Notes under the pieces: generated by a model
Database searches by the model: none
Told to the model about the DNA's origin: nothing
What the model saw: only the letters and a program-made list of their open reading frames with translations
Assembly: GCA_027627225.1 (NCBI GenBank)
Contig: JAPFQT010000035.1
Span: 721,501-785,500, forward strand
DNA from: Congeria kusceri
Lineage: Eukaryota > Mollusca > Bivalvia > Myida > Dreissenidae
Direction of reading: 5' to 3'
DNA: 64,000 bases
Shown here: one piece after another, positions 1 to 11,741 of the stretch
How the letters are laid out: each line of letters begins with the position of its first letter
Numbering within the stretch: position 1 is the first letter of the stretch
Program-made: the position numbers and the translations under genes

Positions 1-373
1 AATGACATATGAAAAAGGCTTGAAAGACAGACATTCCGTAGAGTTACTAAAATATGATTTTGCTTCGAAGTTAGTCAGGCAACGGAAAAGGACAATAGTG
101 TGACACCGGCTGTTACTGTTGATGTTCAAGAAGAGGAATTATTATATTATTTCATCAAAGCAGAGACTGAACCCCAAAAAGTGTCCTGTGTTTTGTTAAA
201 ACACAACCAACTACACGTTATTTTAGATGTAAAAATAACTCAAACTTGCTTATGAAAAAGCTTAGTTAGTTCCAAATAACAGTTTATTCAGAATAAACAC
301 ACATTTCAAATGTTCGTGTCTAATCTACATAAAAAACTTAATAAGTTGTTGGCTTAGTTCACTGACTATAAAC

Positions 374-462
374 ATTGGCTCCACCTCTGTTTGGAGGTGA
401 ATGGAAAATGGACTTTGCATCGGCTCATTTTCCATTCACTTCCAAAAAAAGGTGGAGCCAGT
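374..462. other. long near-perfect hairpin, pre-miRNA sized
   Basis: Arms at 374-410 and 426-462 are inverted copies of each other: 33 of 37 positions match as DNA, and two of the four mismatches become G-U wobbles if the plus strand is transcribed. The loop is 15 nt. Left arm begins ATTGGCTCCACC and right arm ends GGTGGAGCCAGT. The size and stem would suit a microRNA precursor, but a tiny foldback transposon would look the same. The hairpin is not present in the duplicated copy near 19.2 kb. Confidence 0.6.
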
Positions 463-607
463 GTATACAGACCAAGCAGTTGGTCTGCAAGTTTTCATCA
501 CCCTAATACTTTCTGTCAACTAAGTTCCAATATGCGTGGAAACTATCTCCATTTAAACATTTGTCAACTGTCAAGAAGTACAATTATGCATGAAGAAACT
601 GCCAAAA

Positions 608-638
<31 letters not shown>

Positions 639-652
639 TAGTAATAATAATG
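608..652 (+). repeat. (AAT)n microsatellite
   Basis: About 14 AAT triplets, interrupted once or twice by a G. Open frames reading through it give poly-Asn or poly-Tyr tracts and are not genes. Confidence 0.95.
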
Positions 653-1380
653 CGTCAAGTTGTAAACAGACGAACAGATAAACAAACTGTAAGCACTCTG
701 AGAGCTCAGACCTCCACCAGTTAAGCTACAAAACAATTTACATTTTCCAGAGATGTAGCATGTTACTCCCCTTGCATGCATATCTGCCATGAACGAAGAA
801 CCTTTCAACAATTCATGGAATACGACAGTGATCCAGATTACAACCAAAATACAACCGTTCGCTAATTGGCCAATTTCCAGCCTTCCCAGAAAAGTTCATG
901 AAATTCCTTTCATAACTTTTAAAATAAAGTCACTTACAGACGATCGATAATAAAAAAACGGTAACAAAAACATAACCTATTTGGCGGATGCAACATAAAA
1001 CAAGCAACAAAAAGAAAACCCTTTAAGCATAGGTTACAAACACATTTCCTCCTTGATGGAGGTAACAAAACATGTTGAGCGGTCACCGTCTATGACAAAT
1101 ACAGAAACTAGAAATTATAATTTATACATGCAAAAGATATAGAGATAACATTCCAACATTCTACTAAATTACTGTCATATTACTGACAGTGTCATCTCTA
1201 TAAGTCTGTATACGTAAAATATTAATTAATAAGAAATAATACTTAACATTCCACAGTTTTTAGATAAAGTTACTTGGTCAAAATATTTATGAATAGGGGC
1301 CCAGGACAAATTTGCGATGTACGTTCTTTCTTAAGTAGACCTACATGTATTTAAATATTCTAATTATCAAATACTATTTT

Positions 1381-1696
1381 TGCCCCACATCGGGGTATAT
1401 TGGGTTTGCTAATGTCGGTCCGTCGGTCGGTCAGTTGGTAGACCGCTTTTGTTTCCGCTCTTGAAGTCCAACAGTTTTCATCGCTAAACTTGATGAAAAT
1501 GTTTGAGACAATATCATAGCCAAGGTTGATGATCAACCAATTTGTCCCAGGAAATGCAGAGTTATGGCCCTTGATTTATGTAATATTGGCCTTTTTGAAC
1601 AGTTTCCGCTCTCCGTGTCCAACAGTTTTCATTGAAACCTGATGTTTGTAAAAATGTTTAAACTTAGAGGGAGCATACCTGTTTTACAAACAGCTC
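1381..1696 (+). repeat. interspersed repeat family R1, short full-length copy
   Basis: Begins with a CCCCACATCGGGG hairpin followed by GCTAATGTCGGTC and ends ACAAACAGCTC. The same ends and interior occur inverted at 2339-3062 and direct at 29962-30700. The interior contains 150-170 bp submodules around the phrase 'AACAGTTTTCAT', which are repeated in the longer copies. This is a bivalve-type dispersed repeat with no coding capacity seen. Confidence 0.75.
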
Positions 1697-2338
1697 CAAT
1701 GTTATGTCAGCAATTAATGTATTGCAAATAATTATTTTGATTAAACTACTGTACAGACAAATATGTGAGGGGATTCTTTCAGCACAATTTTGCGCCAACA
1801 AACACATACTTTGAATATAGGCTGCAGTAGTAGCAGTTGAAGTAGATCAATAGTAGAAATCGTGGCATGTGCAACTTTATTGGGTACGTTTTTTAATGAA
1901 TTAGCAATCAAACACTGCAATACTTTAAATCGTATACATTTTTCAGGCGTAGCTGTCTAACCCAACTTTTCACCTTTCTCAATATCCAGTAAATTGTTGT
2001 AAAACTTTCCCGCCAGTAGTCCCGAATAAATAAATCCTAATATTGCATCGTCTAATTTGAAAATGTTCACACTACTCTGGTCAAAAAAGAAGTGAATCAA
2101 CATGTCTTATTTGCAATGATGTAAATCAATGCAACTTTTGAGTGCCCCTTCTATATTTGTACACTATAAATAGAAAGCCAGAAATGGTTATCAGCCTTTT
2201 TTGCACATATGTTGTTGGCGCCCTCTGGCTTTCATGGGACGATGATATAGAAAGGGCAAGGACTCGACAAAATTATCGTTGTAATGTTGAAAATATTCTT
2301 AACAACACAATGAGATATCTAGCAAGCCATAAATAAAC
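1697..2338. other. intergenic, nothing recognised apart from the tail of duplication copy 1
   Basis: AT-rich sequence. The first part (to about 1860) belongs to the duplication with 19170-21565. Open frames here are 64 codons or shorter, with no similarity I recognise. Confidence 0.5.
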
Positions 2339-3062
2339 AAGAGCTGTTTATAAAACAGTTGTGCCCCCTCTAGGTTAAAATAGCTTAACAGGCTAATTTT
2401 GGATAATCAAGGGCCGTAACTCCACAGTTACTGGGAAGATTAGGTTGATTATAAAACTTAACGGAGGTAATATGCCCACAAAGATTTTCACCAAATTCGT
2501 TGAAGATCGGCTAAGAACTGTTGGACTTAGAGAACAGAAACGGCTAAACCGGCCCATTTTAGATAGTTCAAGGGCCATAACTCCACAATTACTGGGGCCA
2601 TATTATCATTGGCAAATATATTATACCCACAAACATTTTCATGAAGTTTGATGAAGAACGGATGAAATCTGTTGGACTAAAGAGAGCAGAAACGCTTAAA
2701 AAGACCAATTTAAGATAATTCAAGGGCAATAACTCCACAATACCTGGAACGATTTGGCTGATTATGAAACTTGACATAGATATTATTATAATGAACATTT
2801 TCATGAAGTTTGGTGAAGAGTGAATGAAAAACTATTGGACTTAGCAGAAACAGCTAAACAGGCTAATTTTAGATAATTCAAGGGCAATAACTCCACACTT
2901 ACTAAGTCGATTTGGCTGATTATCAAACTTGACCTTAATATTATTATAACAAACATTTTCATGAAGTGTGGTGAAGATCAGATGAAAACTGTTGAACTTT
3001 GGGACCGGAAACTGACAACCGACATTAGCAAACCATTTTACCCGCCATCTTTAATGGCGGGC
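2339..3062 (-). repeat. interspersed repeat family R1, long copy with internal tandem modules
   Basis: On the plus strand it starts GAGCTGTTTATAAAACAG and ends with the hairpin CCCGCCATCTTTAATGGCGG. Four internal modules of about 155-165 bp begin with CAAGGGC.(A/G)TAACTCCAC at about 2409, 2570, 2724 and 2879. It is the reverse complement of 29962-30700. Short open frames inside it on both strands are repeat frames. Confidence 0.8.
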
Positions 3063-4069
3063 AAATTAAAATATTTGAGTTCTCTAAATTATGTTACCCC
3101 ATTAAAATGAAAATAATTGAGTATTATACGAAGTTTATCTCCAATTTAGTAAAACAACCACAATGTACGCAAAGGGTTTGAGTTTTTCTAATACACATGA
3201 ACATAAAAATTTCTCTTTTCACAACACTAAATGTGCATACTGTTCTCAACACATAAGTTATTAAACTTAGGATAAATTCTGAAAATATTTAATTTTGGTA
3301 GGTAAATAATGCTAACAGTATTCAAGGTGAAGTCTGATTACTAGATACACAATATAAAACATTGCCACAACACATTTACACTGATAAATTGTATTATTCT
3401 TGGCAAATGTGTGGCCTAAGTGATGTTGGAAACAATCCATTATGCGATTACACTGGGGTGTCCCAAATTTGATGTAACCTCAATTTGACATTTGTTTGAT
3501 ATTACCTAAAAGATGTAATGCCAATGTGAAAAAAAAAATATTACTGAATATTTCCACAGGTGCTTAGTGCGTGGCTATGATAATAATTTGTGAACATATC
3601 ATTTGATGGACAAATAATCGAGAAATGATATATACATTTAACAAGAAATCCAACTCTTACCCCTTTATGCACCGAGTTTGCAATTTTTTGCGTATTGGGT
3701 ATTTTAATAAAGTTTTGTTACTCATCAAATATAAAATAACTTGCGTAAATGGGGTTTCAGAATTGCGTATTTACGCAAATTCCGATGGGGGTCATAATAA
3801 AAATAAAATGATATGTTAGAAGGAGTATAGTATAAATTAGTATATAAGCATAGTGTACCGTTCGAATCTAGTCAGTCATGCGATGGATAAGTGAACTATA
3901 AGTAACAAAAAAAAAACACAAAACCAAGTGACACACATGTCCATTAGCATCAGCATTCCTTATTTTCAAAATTAACATAGACGCCGATTATTTTTTAAAA
4001 GATATTTCTTGTTAATATTGTCAGTATTTCAGCGAAATACTGTCGATATGCTCCTTCAATAAATAGAGG
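3063..4069. other. intergenic, nothing recognised
   Basis: AT-rich non-coding sequence with short A runs (3528-3538, 3908-3917). No splice-flanked open frame and no repeat family shared with the rest of the window was noticed. Confidence 0.5.
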
Positions 4070-4213
4070 ATATTTGTTTGTTTTCTGTGCGATGACGCGT
4101 GATATCATAAAGGGAGACAATTTATATTTTCACGAGCGCTTGCGCGAGTGAAAATATGTAAATTGTCTCCGTTTCCGGTGATGATATAACGCGCTATCAC
4201 ACTAAAAACAAAC
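4070..4213. repeat. about 140-bp near-perfect palindrome (foldback / MITE-like)
   Basis: The two halves fold on a centre near 4141 (CACGAGCGC / TGCGCGAGTG). Inner arms carry GGAGACAATTTATATTTTCA and TGAAAATATGTAAATTGTCTCC-type sequence; outer arms carry GTGCGATGACGCG and CGCGCTATCACAC, then TTTGTTT/AAACAAA. No open frame. The structure suits a foldback mobile element that has kept its symmetry. Confidence 0.8.
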
Positions 4214-5854
4214 ATATTTTCTTTTTATTTTATGCTTTATTAATCTTTGTTTTACATTTTATTGAAAAATATTGCCGGAATCATATCGTCATGACATCAA
4301 AATAATGACATCCTTTCACAGTTTTGAGCCCAGCATCAATTACGGTCCGTTTTATTTACTGTATTTAATCAGGACCCCAAAAAGTTGTCCCTAACTGTGA
4401 GTGATATAGGGATATATCTCACTGATATTTTTCTATATTTCACTACTTAGCATTAAATAATACATTATATTAACTTAGATTACATCGTTTTGTCATAAGA
4501 TATTGTTGAACCACTATATTTTATCAGTTTTGAAAACCTCCAACAGGATCTATATGTAGCGAATCAACTAAAGCAGTTACCATACTTATTATAAAGGCTA
4601 ACATCTGATCACTAAACAGCTATCTTAATGACGTTAAACTGGAAGTTACAATTTTCATCAAATCAACAGCCTTTTGGTACTAGAAATTACAATTTGCTAC
4701 CTACAGACCACATCACTTTATAGAAATCGGTCATGCAACATTCCTAATCTGGAACATTGTCTTAATTGTACTTCAAGGCGAATACATACAGCATTATCTG
4801 TGCTTGTCAACAGGTTACAAACACACACACAGGACCATGACCAGAGTTTATCGATGCACAAATGCTTCCGGTTCACAATGCTTGTTGTGACATTTTATGC
4901 AAGCATTGACATGTTTAGCATGTAACAGGTTTTTCAAAGGCAAGCTCTTATGCTGTGTAGCAAAAGCCGGAGTCTCTTACTATGAAGCAGATCGCAATTA
5001 AGCTTTTAATTACACCAGATAGTGTCATAGCAGTAATGTTATCATGGGTGTCCCTTGTAGTGATTCATGTTATTTTCACTTCATGTTCTTAATGTGTTTT
5101 GTTTAAATCAGGAATAAAACAGAAAGGTTTTGTGAACTTGGTGGAAAGGAACAGATCATTATTGATTATTTATGAAACTATAACATCAATTAAATGGGTC
5201 ATACAAACGTTACTTGGATGAAGATCCTGTTTAAAACTATTTATTTGCTATTTCAAGTTCTCATGCAATGTTTTATAGTTTTGTAAGCAATTATATTCAC
5301 AATTCACAGATCCATTTAGAAAAAAAAATGCTGAATTAATTGGGGTGCACATATGTGTGTGAGTCAGAGTGAATGCATGAAAGCATTTGTTTTATGTCAC
5401 TTTGGCATTTTAGTCTTTCTCCATATTTAATCAGCTGCATAAGTTAAGTCTCAGATTTTTGGTAAGCAAAACTTGCAGTTGTACAATAGAATGAAGTCCC
5501 ATGGGCCGTGTACCTGAAGACAACTAAACAGTATTTTAAATACAAAGCTAAACTCTATCATAGTTGGAAAAATATCATTACTATTGCATGATAAGCTTAC
5601 TCTGTGTTGATGTCCTGCAGTTTGTATTGTTAAAATCAATCAACATACTTTCAGATGAAAATTGGCACAAAACATTGACAGTGGCAAACTTGTTAACAAG
5701 GGAGCTAACCTTGTAAGTTTTGGTATAGGTTACACAATACTATACAACACAAACAACTCATGACAATATATTTTTTGCCTGCATAGTTTTTTGATGCAAT
5801 TGATCATCCCTGTTATGTGTTATCACCTGTTTAATCATTGAGGCCCCTTTTTTT
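4214..5854. other. intergenic, nothing recognised
   Basis: AT-rich DNA with a short CA run (4820-4831). Open frames of 83 and 62 codons show no protein-like composition, splice context or repeat relationship. Confidence 0.5.
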
Positions 5855-5990
5855 AATTGAACTCCCCTGTAACGATTGATCTGCCATGTTTTGATGTATG
5901 CCCTGTTACGATTGATCGTTCACATTACATGTAGTGATTGATCTCATCTTGCTGGTATATCTCTCCTGTAATGATTGATTTCACTTAAAG
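5855..5990 (+). repeat. degenerate 19-20 bp tandem repeat, first locus
   Basis: About six diverged units around CTCCCCTGTAACGATTGAT. The same unit forms a longer array at 16803-17215. The units are too diverged for a recent expansion. Confidence 0.6.
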
Positions 5991-6271
5991 TCAGTCGGAA
6001 CCAATATGACTGTTTTAGTGTGTTTTCTTGCATTAGAAGGTTGTTCGACTTGTATGGTTACGAAATACTGCATTCCATCATGTAGTTTAAAGACTGCTAT
6101 AATATGAAATGATTCCTGAAAAGACAAAATCAATCAAGGGAATACACTATATTGTGCATAATTCTCCATTTGCTTCAGACAGACATATGTTAGATATTTT
6201 GATGTACAATCTCTTTAGTTGGAAATTGAGGATGTGGATCAGGTTTGAAGATTTAAAAAAAGGAGAATGCA
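5991..6271. other. unique sequence between two repeat arrays
   Basis: No gene or repeat recognised. It runs from the degenerate 19-bp array to the 28-bp minisatellite. Confidence 0.4.
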
Positions 6272-6772
6272 AGTAGCTATGACTTAAGATGGTGTTTGTA
6301 GTAGCTATGACTTAAGATGGTGTTTGTAGTAGCTATGATTTAAGATGGTGTTTGTAGTAGCTATGACTTAAGATGGTGTTTGTAGTAGCTATGATTTAAG
6401 ATGGTGTTTGTAGTAGCTATGACTTAAGATGGTGTTTGTAGTAGCTATGACTTGAGATGGTGTTTGTAGTAGCTATGACTTAAGATGGTGTTTGTAGTAG
6501 CTATGACTTAAGATGGTGTTTGTAGTAGCTATGATTTAAGATGGTGTTTGTAGTAGCTATGACTTGAGATGGTGTTTGTAGTAGCTATGACTTAAGATGG
6601 TGTTTGTAGTAGCTATGACTTAAGATGGTGTTTGTAGTAGCTATGACTTCAGATGGTGTTTGTAGTAGCTATGATTTAAGATGGTGTTTGTAGTAGCTAT
6701 GACTTAAGATGGTTTGTAGTAGCTATGACTTAAGATGGTGTTTGTAGTAGCTATGACTTAAGATGGTGTTTG
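6272..6772 (+). repeat. 28-bp minisatellite, 18 copies
   Basis: The unit AGTAGCTATGACTTAAGATG plus GTGTTTGT repeats head to tail without spacers. One unit near 6705 lacks two bases. Variants are limited to positions 11-15 (GACTTAAG, GATTTAAG, GACTTGAG, GACTTCAG) and are interspersed, so several rounds of block duplication are likely. The unit contains TAG and TAA, so it is not coding. Confidence 0.95.
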
Positions 6773-7690
6773 CGATTTAAAGGGGCCTATCGACGGTACA
6801 TTTAGATCAACAATATAATTTGCAAAATAAAAGTTCATTTATAGAGAATTAATATTGAAGCATTATTAAATACAACAGCCTTGTTTCTATAAATAGTTGA
6901 CAAATATATACAAGTCAGTGGTCATCGGTGACACTATCGTGGGCGCGGGAAAATTAGTAGTAGCAGTAAAATCGACATCAATGGAATGTACGTGTTGTAC
7001 CTTTAATGCAATTTTTTTTGGAATAAATATTTTGTATCCTATTTCACATTGCTATCTAAAGTAAAACAATGTTTAAAAAAAAAAAACGACAGACTGACGG
7101 TATATTCATAGTGTGAATAAAATTGAGATGTTTTTCCATTTATCTCAAGTAGTTCTTTAGTTACGTCATTTTTTTAATTTTATACTGTCTTATATGTATT
7201 GTTTTTATGACAGAGGTTTATTCACTATCTGGAATGGAAGAAGCATGAACATTCTTTTTCACAATTCCTATGCATATATCAAAATAGCCACCATTATTTT
7301 CCAGATCGCATTAACATATGGTAACCGCTCTGTGAATCAAAGTTCAAAGATATATGCTAACATAACACGCGCATAGTTTTCTACAGACAAAGAACAACAT
7401 TCGCCGTTGTTAACCTACCAACAAATAACCTGAAAAAATAGTTCCAAAACTAAAAAATAGCTCACACTGTAATTGCAGAAAATGTTGTCAGGTCATGTGA
7501 GATTCTAAATAATTATCGCATTACCATCGTTTATTGGCCAATAAACACCAATTTGTCATTCTGATGCGGTATATTAAACCACTCAAGCTTACACCCTCGT
7601 GATTTAAATCATCCGCATCAGAACTCAGACTCATTGATTATTAGCCGATAAACAACTCTAAATCAACCCGATGTGTCACAGACACGGATG
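6773..7690 (+). repeat. dispersed repeat, includes block R9 at 7378-7672
   Basis: Starts near AAAGGGGCCTATCGACGG. The 7378-7672 part (AGACAAAGAACAACATTCGC ... AATAGTTCCAAAAC ... CATTCTGATGCGG ... CCGCATCAGAACTC ... CCGATAAACAAC) recurs at 9490-9765 and 59697-59998 in the same orientation. It contains an inverted pair, TTCTGATGCG and CGCATCAGAA, around a TTAAACCAC/GTGATTTAA core, so a hairpin lies inside the conserved block. Confidence 0.7.
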
Positions 7691-7769
7691 CCCCCTTGAC
7701 GCATGTTTGGAAACAGATAAAAGGGCATGTCACCAACACTGATATTTGCCTTCACAAATTTATTGTCAT
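7691..7769. other. spacer between repeat blocks
   Basis: Short unassigned sequence between R9 and R2. Confidence 0.4.
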
Positions 7770-8830
7770 ACACATTCTATAGCGGAAAAAAGACAAAGGA
7801 CCATAATTCTGCCACAATTGGTCACAGGCAAAATTCCTTTCATTATGATTACCTACACATTAAGGTTGTTCAGCTGTGAGAGTTTGAGCGAAATCCCCCC
7901 AGTCGTTAAAGAGGAGTTTCATTAACTATATATACAGTAGTCAGCGATCATGTTCTGCAATTAATCAGTAAAGAATTGCAAATAAAATGTTTTAAATCGT
8001 TTTCACCCGTTTATAAATGGTTTTCAGCATTGTTCATTCGTTTTCAACCGCTGACTTACGTTATTCACCGCTTTTCAGCGCAAAAGCTATCTTAAGCGAT
8101 TAACTGCTACGGATGCGGAGTCGCTCAAAGGCGGAGTTAACTTATAAAGCGTGGTAAAGGGCGGGGCTTCTGAATCTATTTTAAACTACCACCAGTCTTC
8201 CATTGTAAGCAATAAAGGGGCGTGGCTAAATATACATTATAAACAACTAAAAGGCAGTAATTAAAATGTATTGTTTTATTGTAGTAGAAAAATTGTCAAA
8301 GGGACATAATTCTACCAATTTTGGTCGCAGCCAAAATTCCTTCCTTTAAGATCATCTACACATTAAGGTTGTTTAGCTGTGAAAGCTTGAGCAAAATCTG
8401 CCCAGCCGTAAAACAGGAGTTCAGTCTACAATATATCATGACCTGTATATAGTGAAAAAAATGTCAAAAGGCCATAATTCTGCCAAAATTGGTTGCAGCC
8501 ATATTCCTTACTTCGCTATTACCTACACATTTAGGTTGTTCAGCTGTGTAAGTTTGAGCTTAATTCAACCAGCCCTTACAGAGGAGTTCAGTCCACACAA
8601 TTTCATGAAGTATACATAGTGGAAAAAAATGTAAAAGGCTAATAATTCTGCCAAAATTGGTCGCAGCCAAAATTCCTTCCTTTACGATCATCTACACATA
8701 AAGGTTGTTGAGCTGTGAAAGTTTGAGCACATTCCGCCCAGCCGTTAAAGAGGAGTTGAGTTCACAAAAATTCGGGACAGCCGCACAGACAGACAAGTGC
8801 AATGCTTAATGTCTCCCACTTTGTGGAGGA
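7770..8830 (+). repeat. interspersed repeat family R2 with about 170-bp modules
   Basis: Modules starting GTCAAA.GG.CATAATTCTG occur at about 7790, 8296, 8463 and 8630. Each continues with GCAGCCAAAATTCCTT, CATTAAGGTTGTT.AGCTGTG and CAGCCGTTAAAGAGGAGTT. The right end is CAGACAGACAAGTGCAATGC...CCCACTTTGTGGAGG. An unrelated 330-bp segment (about 7940-8270) interrupts it. The same family is found inverted at 51279-51525 and as a fragment at 12780-12890. Confidence 0.8.
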
Positions 8831-9389
8831 ATAAAACTTATTTCTTAATTGTTGTTTTACCTCACAATGTACACACTACACAAAAACGTGACCTCTGCTA
8901 CATGTACTGTCAATGCACCATTGTTAATTTGAATGCAATAAAATATGCAACTTACTAGTGAACAGAAATACAAACACATCGTTAAGAATTAGCGTATTAT
9001 GTAATAACTTGCAGGCGTGCAAAAAAGATTATTTGATTGTTAGAGTTTTACTCTGATTTATAGCTTTAACGATAGTATTTAGTAGAAGTAAAAATGCTAT
9101 TTATCCACTGATAAGGTTTAACTGTTTTAATTGGAGGTTCCAGCCAGTGGTGTCAGTAGCGATACTTGATTTCAATGTGCATGTACTAAAGACTCAGACT
9201 ATCAGCTCAATTTTAAAACGTTCCAGCCACTCCAAACATGGCGCATACATTTAATGATGTTTGACCTTTGTGTTCTTAACCAACATAGGATCATATGTTT
9301 TGAATTCAACTATTATCATGATTGCCAAATCATTACAATATCAATATCTCGACAACGTGATACCACAATAGTTGTAGTGTCACCATTTT
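8831..9389. other. intergenic, nothing recognised
   Basis: AT-rich sequence with no open frame of note and no repeat match noticed. Confidence 0.5.
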
Positions 9390-9800
9390 CACACTGACTA
9401 CTTAAAGGGACCTGTACACAGATTGGCGATTGACAAATTTTAAAATGTTTGTCATAGATCCCAAATTCTAACATGATACTTGCTAATTTTTACAAAGACA
9501 AAGAACAAAATTATCATTGTTAAACTACCTAATAAACAATGCAAAAAGTAGTCACGCTTCTGAGTGGAGCATAGTAAAATGTAGTTCCAATTATAATTGC
9601 AAAAATATGTCAACTCATGTTAGAATCAAAATAATTTTTGCATTATCGTTGTTTATTGGCCATTAAACAACTCTTTTTCATTCTAATGCTTACGCCTTCG
9701 TGGTTTAATTGCTACGCATCAGAACTCCAAATCATTGTTTACTGACAAACAATAATCCATCAAACATTGTATCATAAATGAAAAATATGTATAGTGTCAT
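9390..9800 (+). repeat. dispersed repeat with second copy of block R9
   Basis: Begins CTTAAAGGGACCTGTACACAG, a start shared with other repeats at 42581 and 49020. The 9490-9765 part matches 7378-7672 and 59697-59998, including the internal hairpin with CATTCTAATGC and GCATCAGAACTCC. Confidence 0.65.
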
Positions 9801-10461
9801 TTATGAAAGATCATTAATTGAAATGGATACACTTATAAAGCGTTTGTAACATTTTTCATCAGTATTTTGGAAAACACATCTATCACTTACATAGCGTCAA
9901 AAATTAACTACCATGATCACAAGTCAGAATGGCCGAATAGCTAGCTCAACAGATTTTTTATCCCAGCGATCGTAGGTTGTGAAGTCTGTAAAGTTCATGT
10001 CCAAGATCCAACCCAGTCAATATCCAGTGTGATGGTTACCTGTGATGACCAAGGAATAGGACTCATTTACTGGGGATGTCCAAAACCCAAGCTATAACAT
10101 TGACCAACTTTATTTTACACAGTTATTCAAAATTACCAAGTCTGACATTGACCTATGGGTCAGGATAACGGATCGTGCATGTGACACTTTGTTCAATCAT
10201 AGTAAACATATGTGCTAATCACATGAATAATCGAATCACGTATGCCCATAATACACTCTGGATAGGATCTGACATTTGCACACATGCCACAAACAAACGT
10301 GAAAACTCACCAAAAAGGGTTCAAAAAAGAATCTGAGCCAGAGGCTAAACATTGGTAAACTGAACAGTGAATGAAACACAAGTCTGAAAAACAATGAACA
10401 ATGATTATGCACCTAGGGATGGAGCGGTCGGCTAATCCAAAGGAATTTGATAATGTTATTT
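9801..10461. other. intergenic, nothing recognised
   Basis: No supported gene. One 62-codon minus frame runs into the following repeat and has no protein-like character. Confidence 0.45.
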
Positions 10462-10665
10462 TTTGAGGTCTAATTCCCAACCTAGAGCCGAGCATATTTG
10501 TCTAAATCCCCTCAGTGGATACATGTCTATCAAATGACCTGGGGGTGTATATTACTGGCATCTAAAATCTGACAAAGTCTATTTATTCGGGACCCAGAAT
10601 CATTCAGCGCATCAAATTCCTGCCAGTCTTAAGTCCTGTATATGCCCGCCCCTCCACCCCCCCCT
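10462..10665 (-). repeat. dispersed repeat R3 (inverted relative to 17355-17560)
   Basis: Read on the minus strand it gives GCGGGCATATACAGGACTT, a TGAATGATTCTGGGT block, GAGGGGATTTAGACAA and GGGAATTAGACCTC. These appear in the same order on the plus strand at 17355-17560 (GCGGGCATATATGGGACTTT ... GAATGATTCCGGGT ... GAGGGGATTTAGACAA ... GGGAATTAGACC). Confidence 0.7.
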
Positions 10666-11739
10666 GCACTGAACTGGTGAATTTTGCAATGATACATATA
10701 ATTTATACAGCTATAACTTGTAAACACCAGCAAAATGTTTCTGTGAAAGAAACACACATCAGAATTACAGTTTGCAGGCTGAAACTTATCAAACTCATAC
10801 TTTGTTCACATTCTCAAGAGTCTTTGAAATGAATTCAATTCAATAGTTTAATAATTAACATAATAAACTCCTTAAATAAAGCTTGACGTGTGCTTTGGCA
10901 ATTTGTTTTCTTGGTTATATTGTTTGTGACCACAGAGATTATCTAGGAGTACAGATACATTTTAATATCACTAATTTGTTAGAGAAATCCTGACTTCAAC
11001 AAATAGCAGTATATAAATAATGCAAGGGAGACCACTGTTGTAGTTTTAGTTTAAGAAGTCTAACAGAGTTCCTCTCCTGGAATAAGAAGAGGCAAGTTAT
11101 CTGCTCTAAAAATTTACTGACACATGTTGTTGAACAAATTACACCGTCTGCATCCTGCTTTCTAAACACTCTGTAACATGAAATGAAGTGTTCGTGCAAA
11201 ACTATAACCCAAAATGAATATTGGTCTTGCTGTTGTCTTAGATATTCTTTTATGGCCATAACATTTTAGTCTCAACATATCCAAACATCAATGCACATTG
11301 ATGGGCAATCTAATATTCACAATCTATGATAAACATACAATTATTTTTTGTCTCAAAATGGTAAACAAGATAACAGTTGATGAACCTTCTATTTTTGAGC
11401 TCTCTAGCTGTTTCTTATTCATTCAAAGATTCAAGGGTAAACACCAAATATATTGACAGTTACACCGATATTTGTATACCATCATATAGATAATTAGGTA
11501 CCAATGCTATTTTCAAAACTTGCTGACACCGTTTTCTCTTCACATGTTACTAACAATACACAGACATATGTGTTTCCAATTCAACAACACAAGTCTCGCA
11601 AACAATTAGAATTAAATTGCACGTTTGAATCAGCCAACCAAGAAGTTTGCTGCCAATGAAATTTCAGAATTGTGACAAGAATAAAACATAGCCAAATGCA
11701 AAACTTGATTCTGAGAAATCTCAAATAAATGGAAATGAA
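10666..11739. other. intergenic, nothing recognised
   Basis: AT-rich sequence. An 87-codon minus frame at 10996-11259 has no recognisable domain and no splice support. Confidence 0.45.
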
Positions 11740-11741
11740 TA

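Larger units (their letters stand above)
480..1860 (+). repeat. copy 1 of an old, diverged duplication (partner 19170-21565)
   Basis: Several blocks line up in the same order with the region 19170-21565: CGTGGAAACTATCTCC (538) with CGCGGAAACTGTCTCC (19217), GGAACAAAACATG-type block (about 1064 and 20742), ATAGAGATAACATTCC (1139 and 20837), ATTTATGAATA.GGGCCCA (1286 and 20992), and TTTTGCGCCAAC with TTGAATATAGGCTGCA (1787 and 21513). Spacing is larger in copy 2. Repeat family R1 (1381-1696) is inserted only in copy 1. No coding function is evident in either copy. Confidence 0.65.

Noticed and set aside
584..847. 87-codon minus frame with poly-Tyr
   Set aside because: It is a read-through of the AAT microsatellite at 608-652.
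6272..6772. CRISPR-like array of 28-bp repeats
   Set aside because: Units are contiguous with no unique spacers, and the sequence is eukaryotic; it is a minisatellite.
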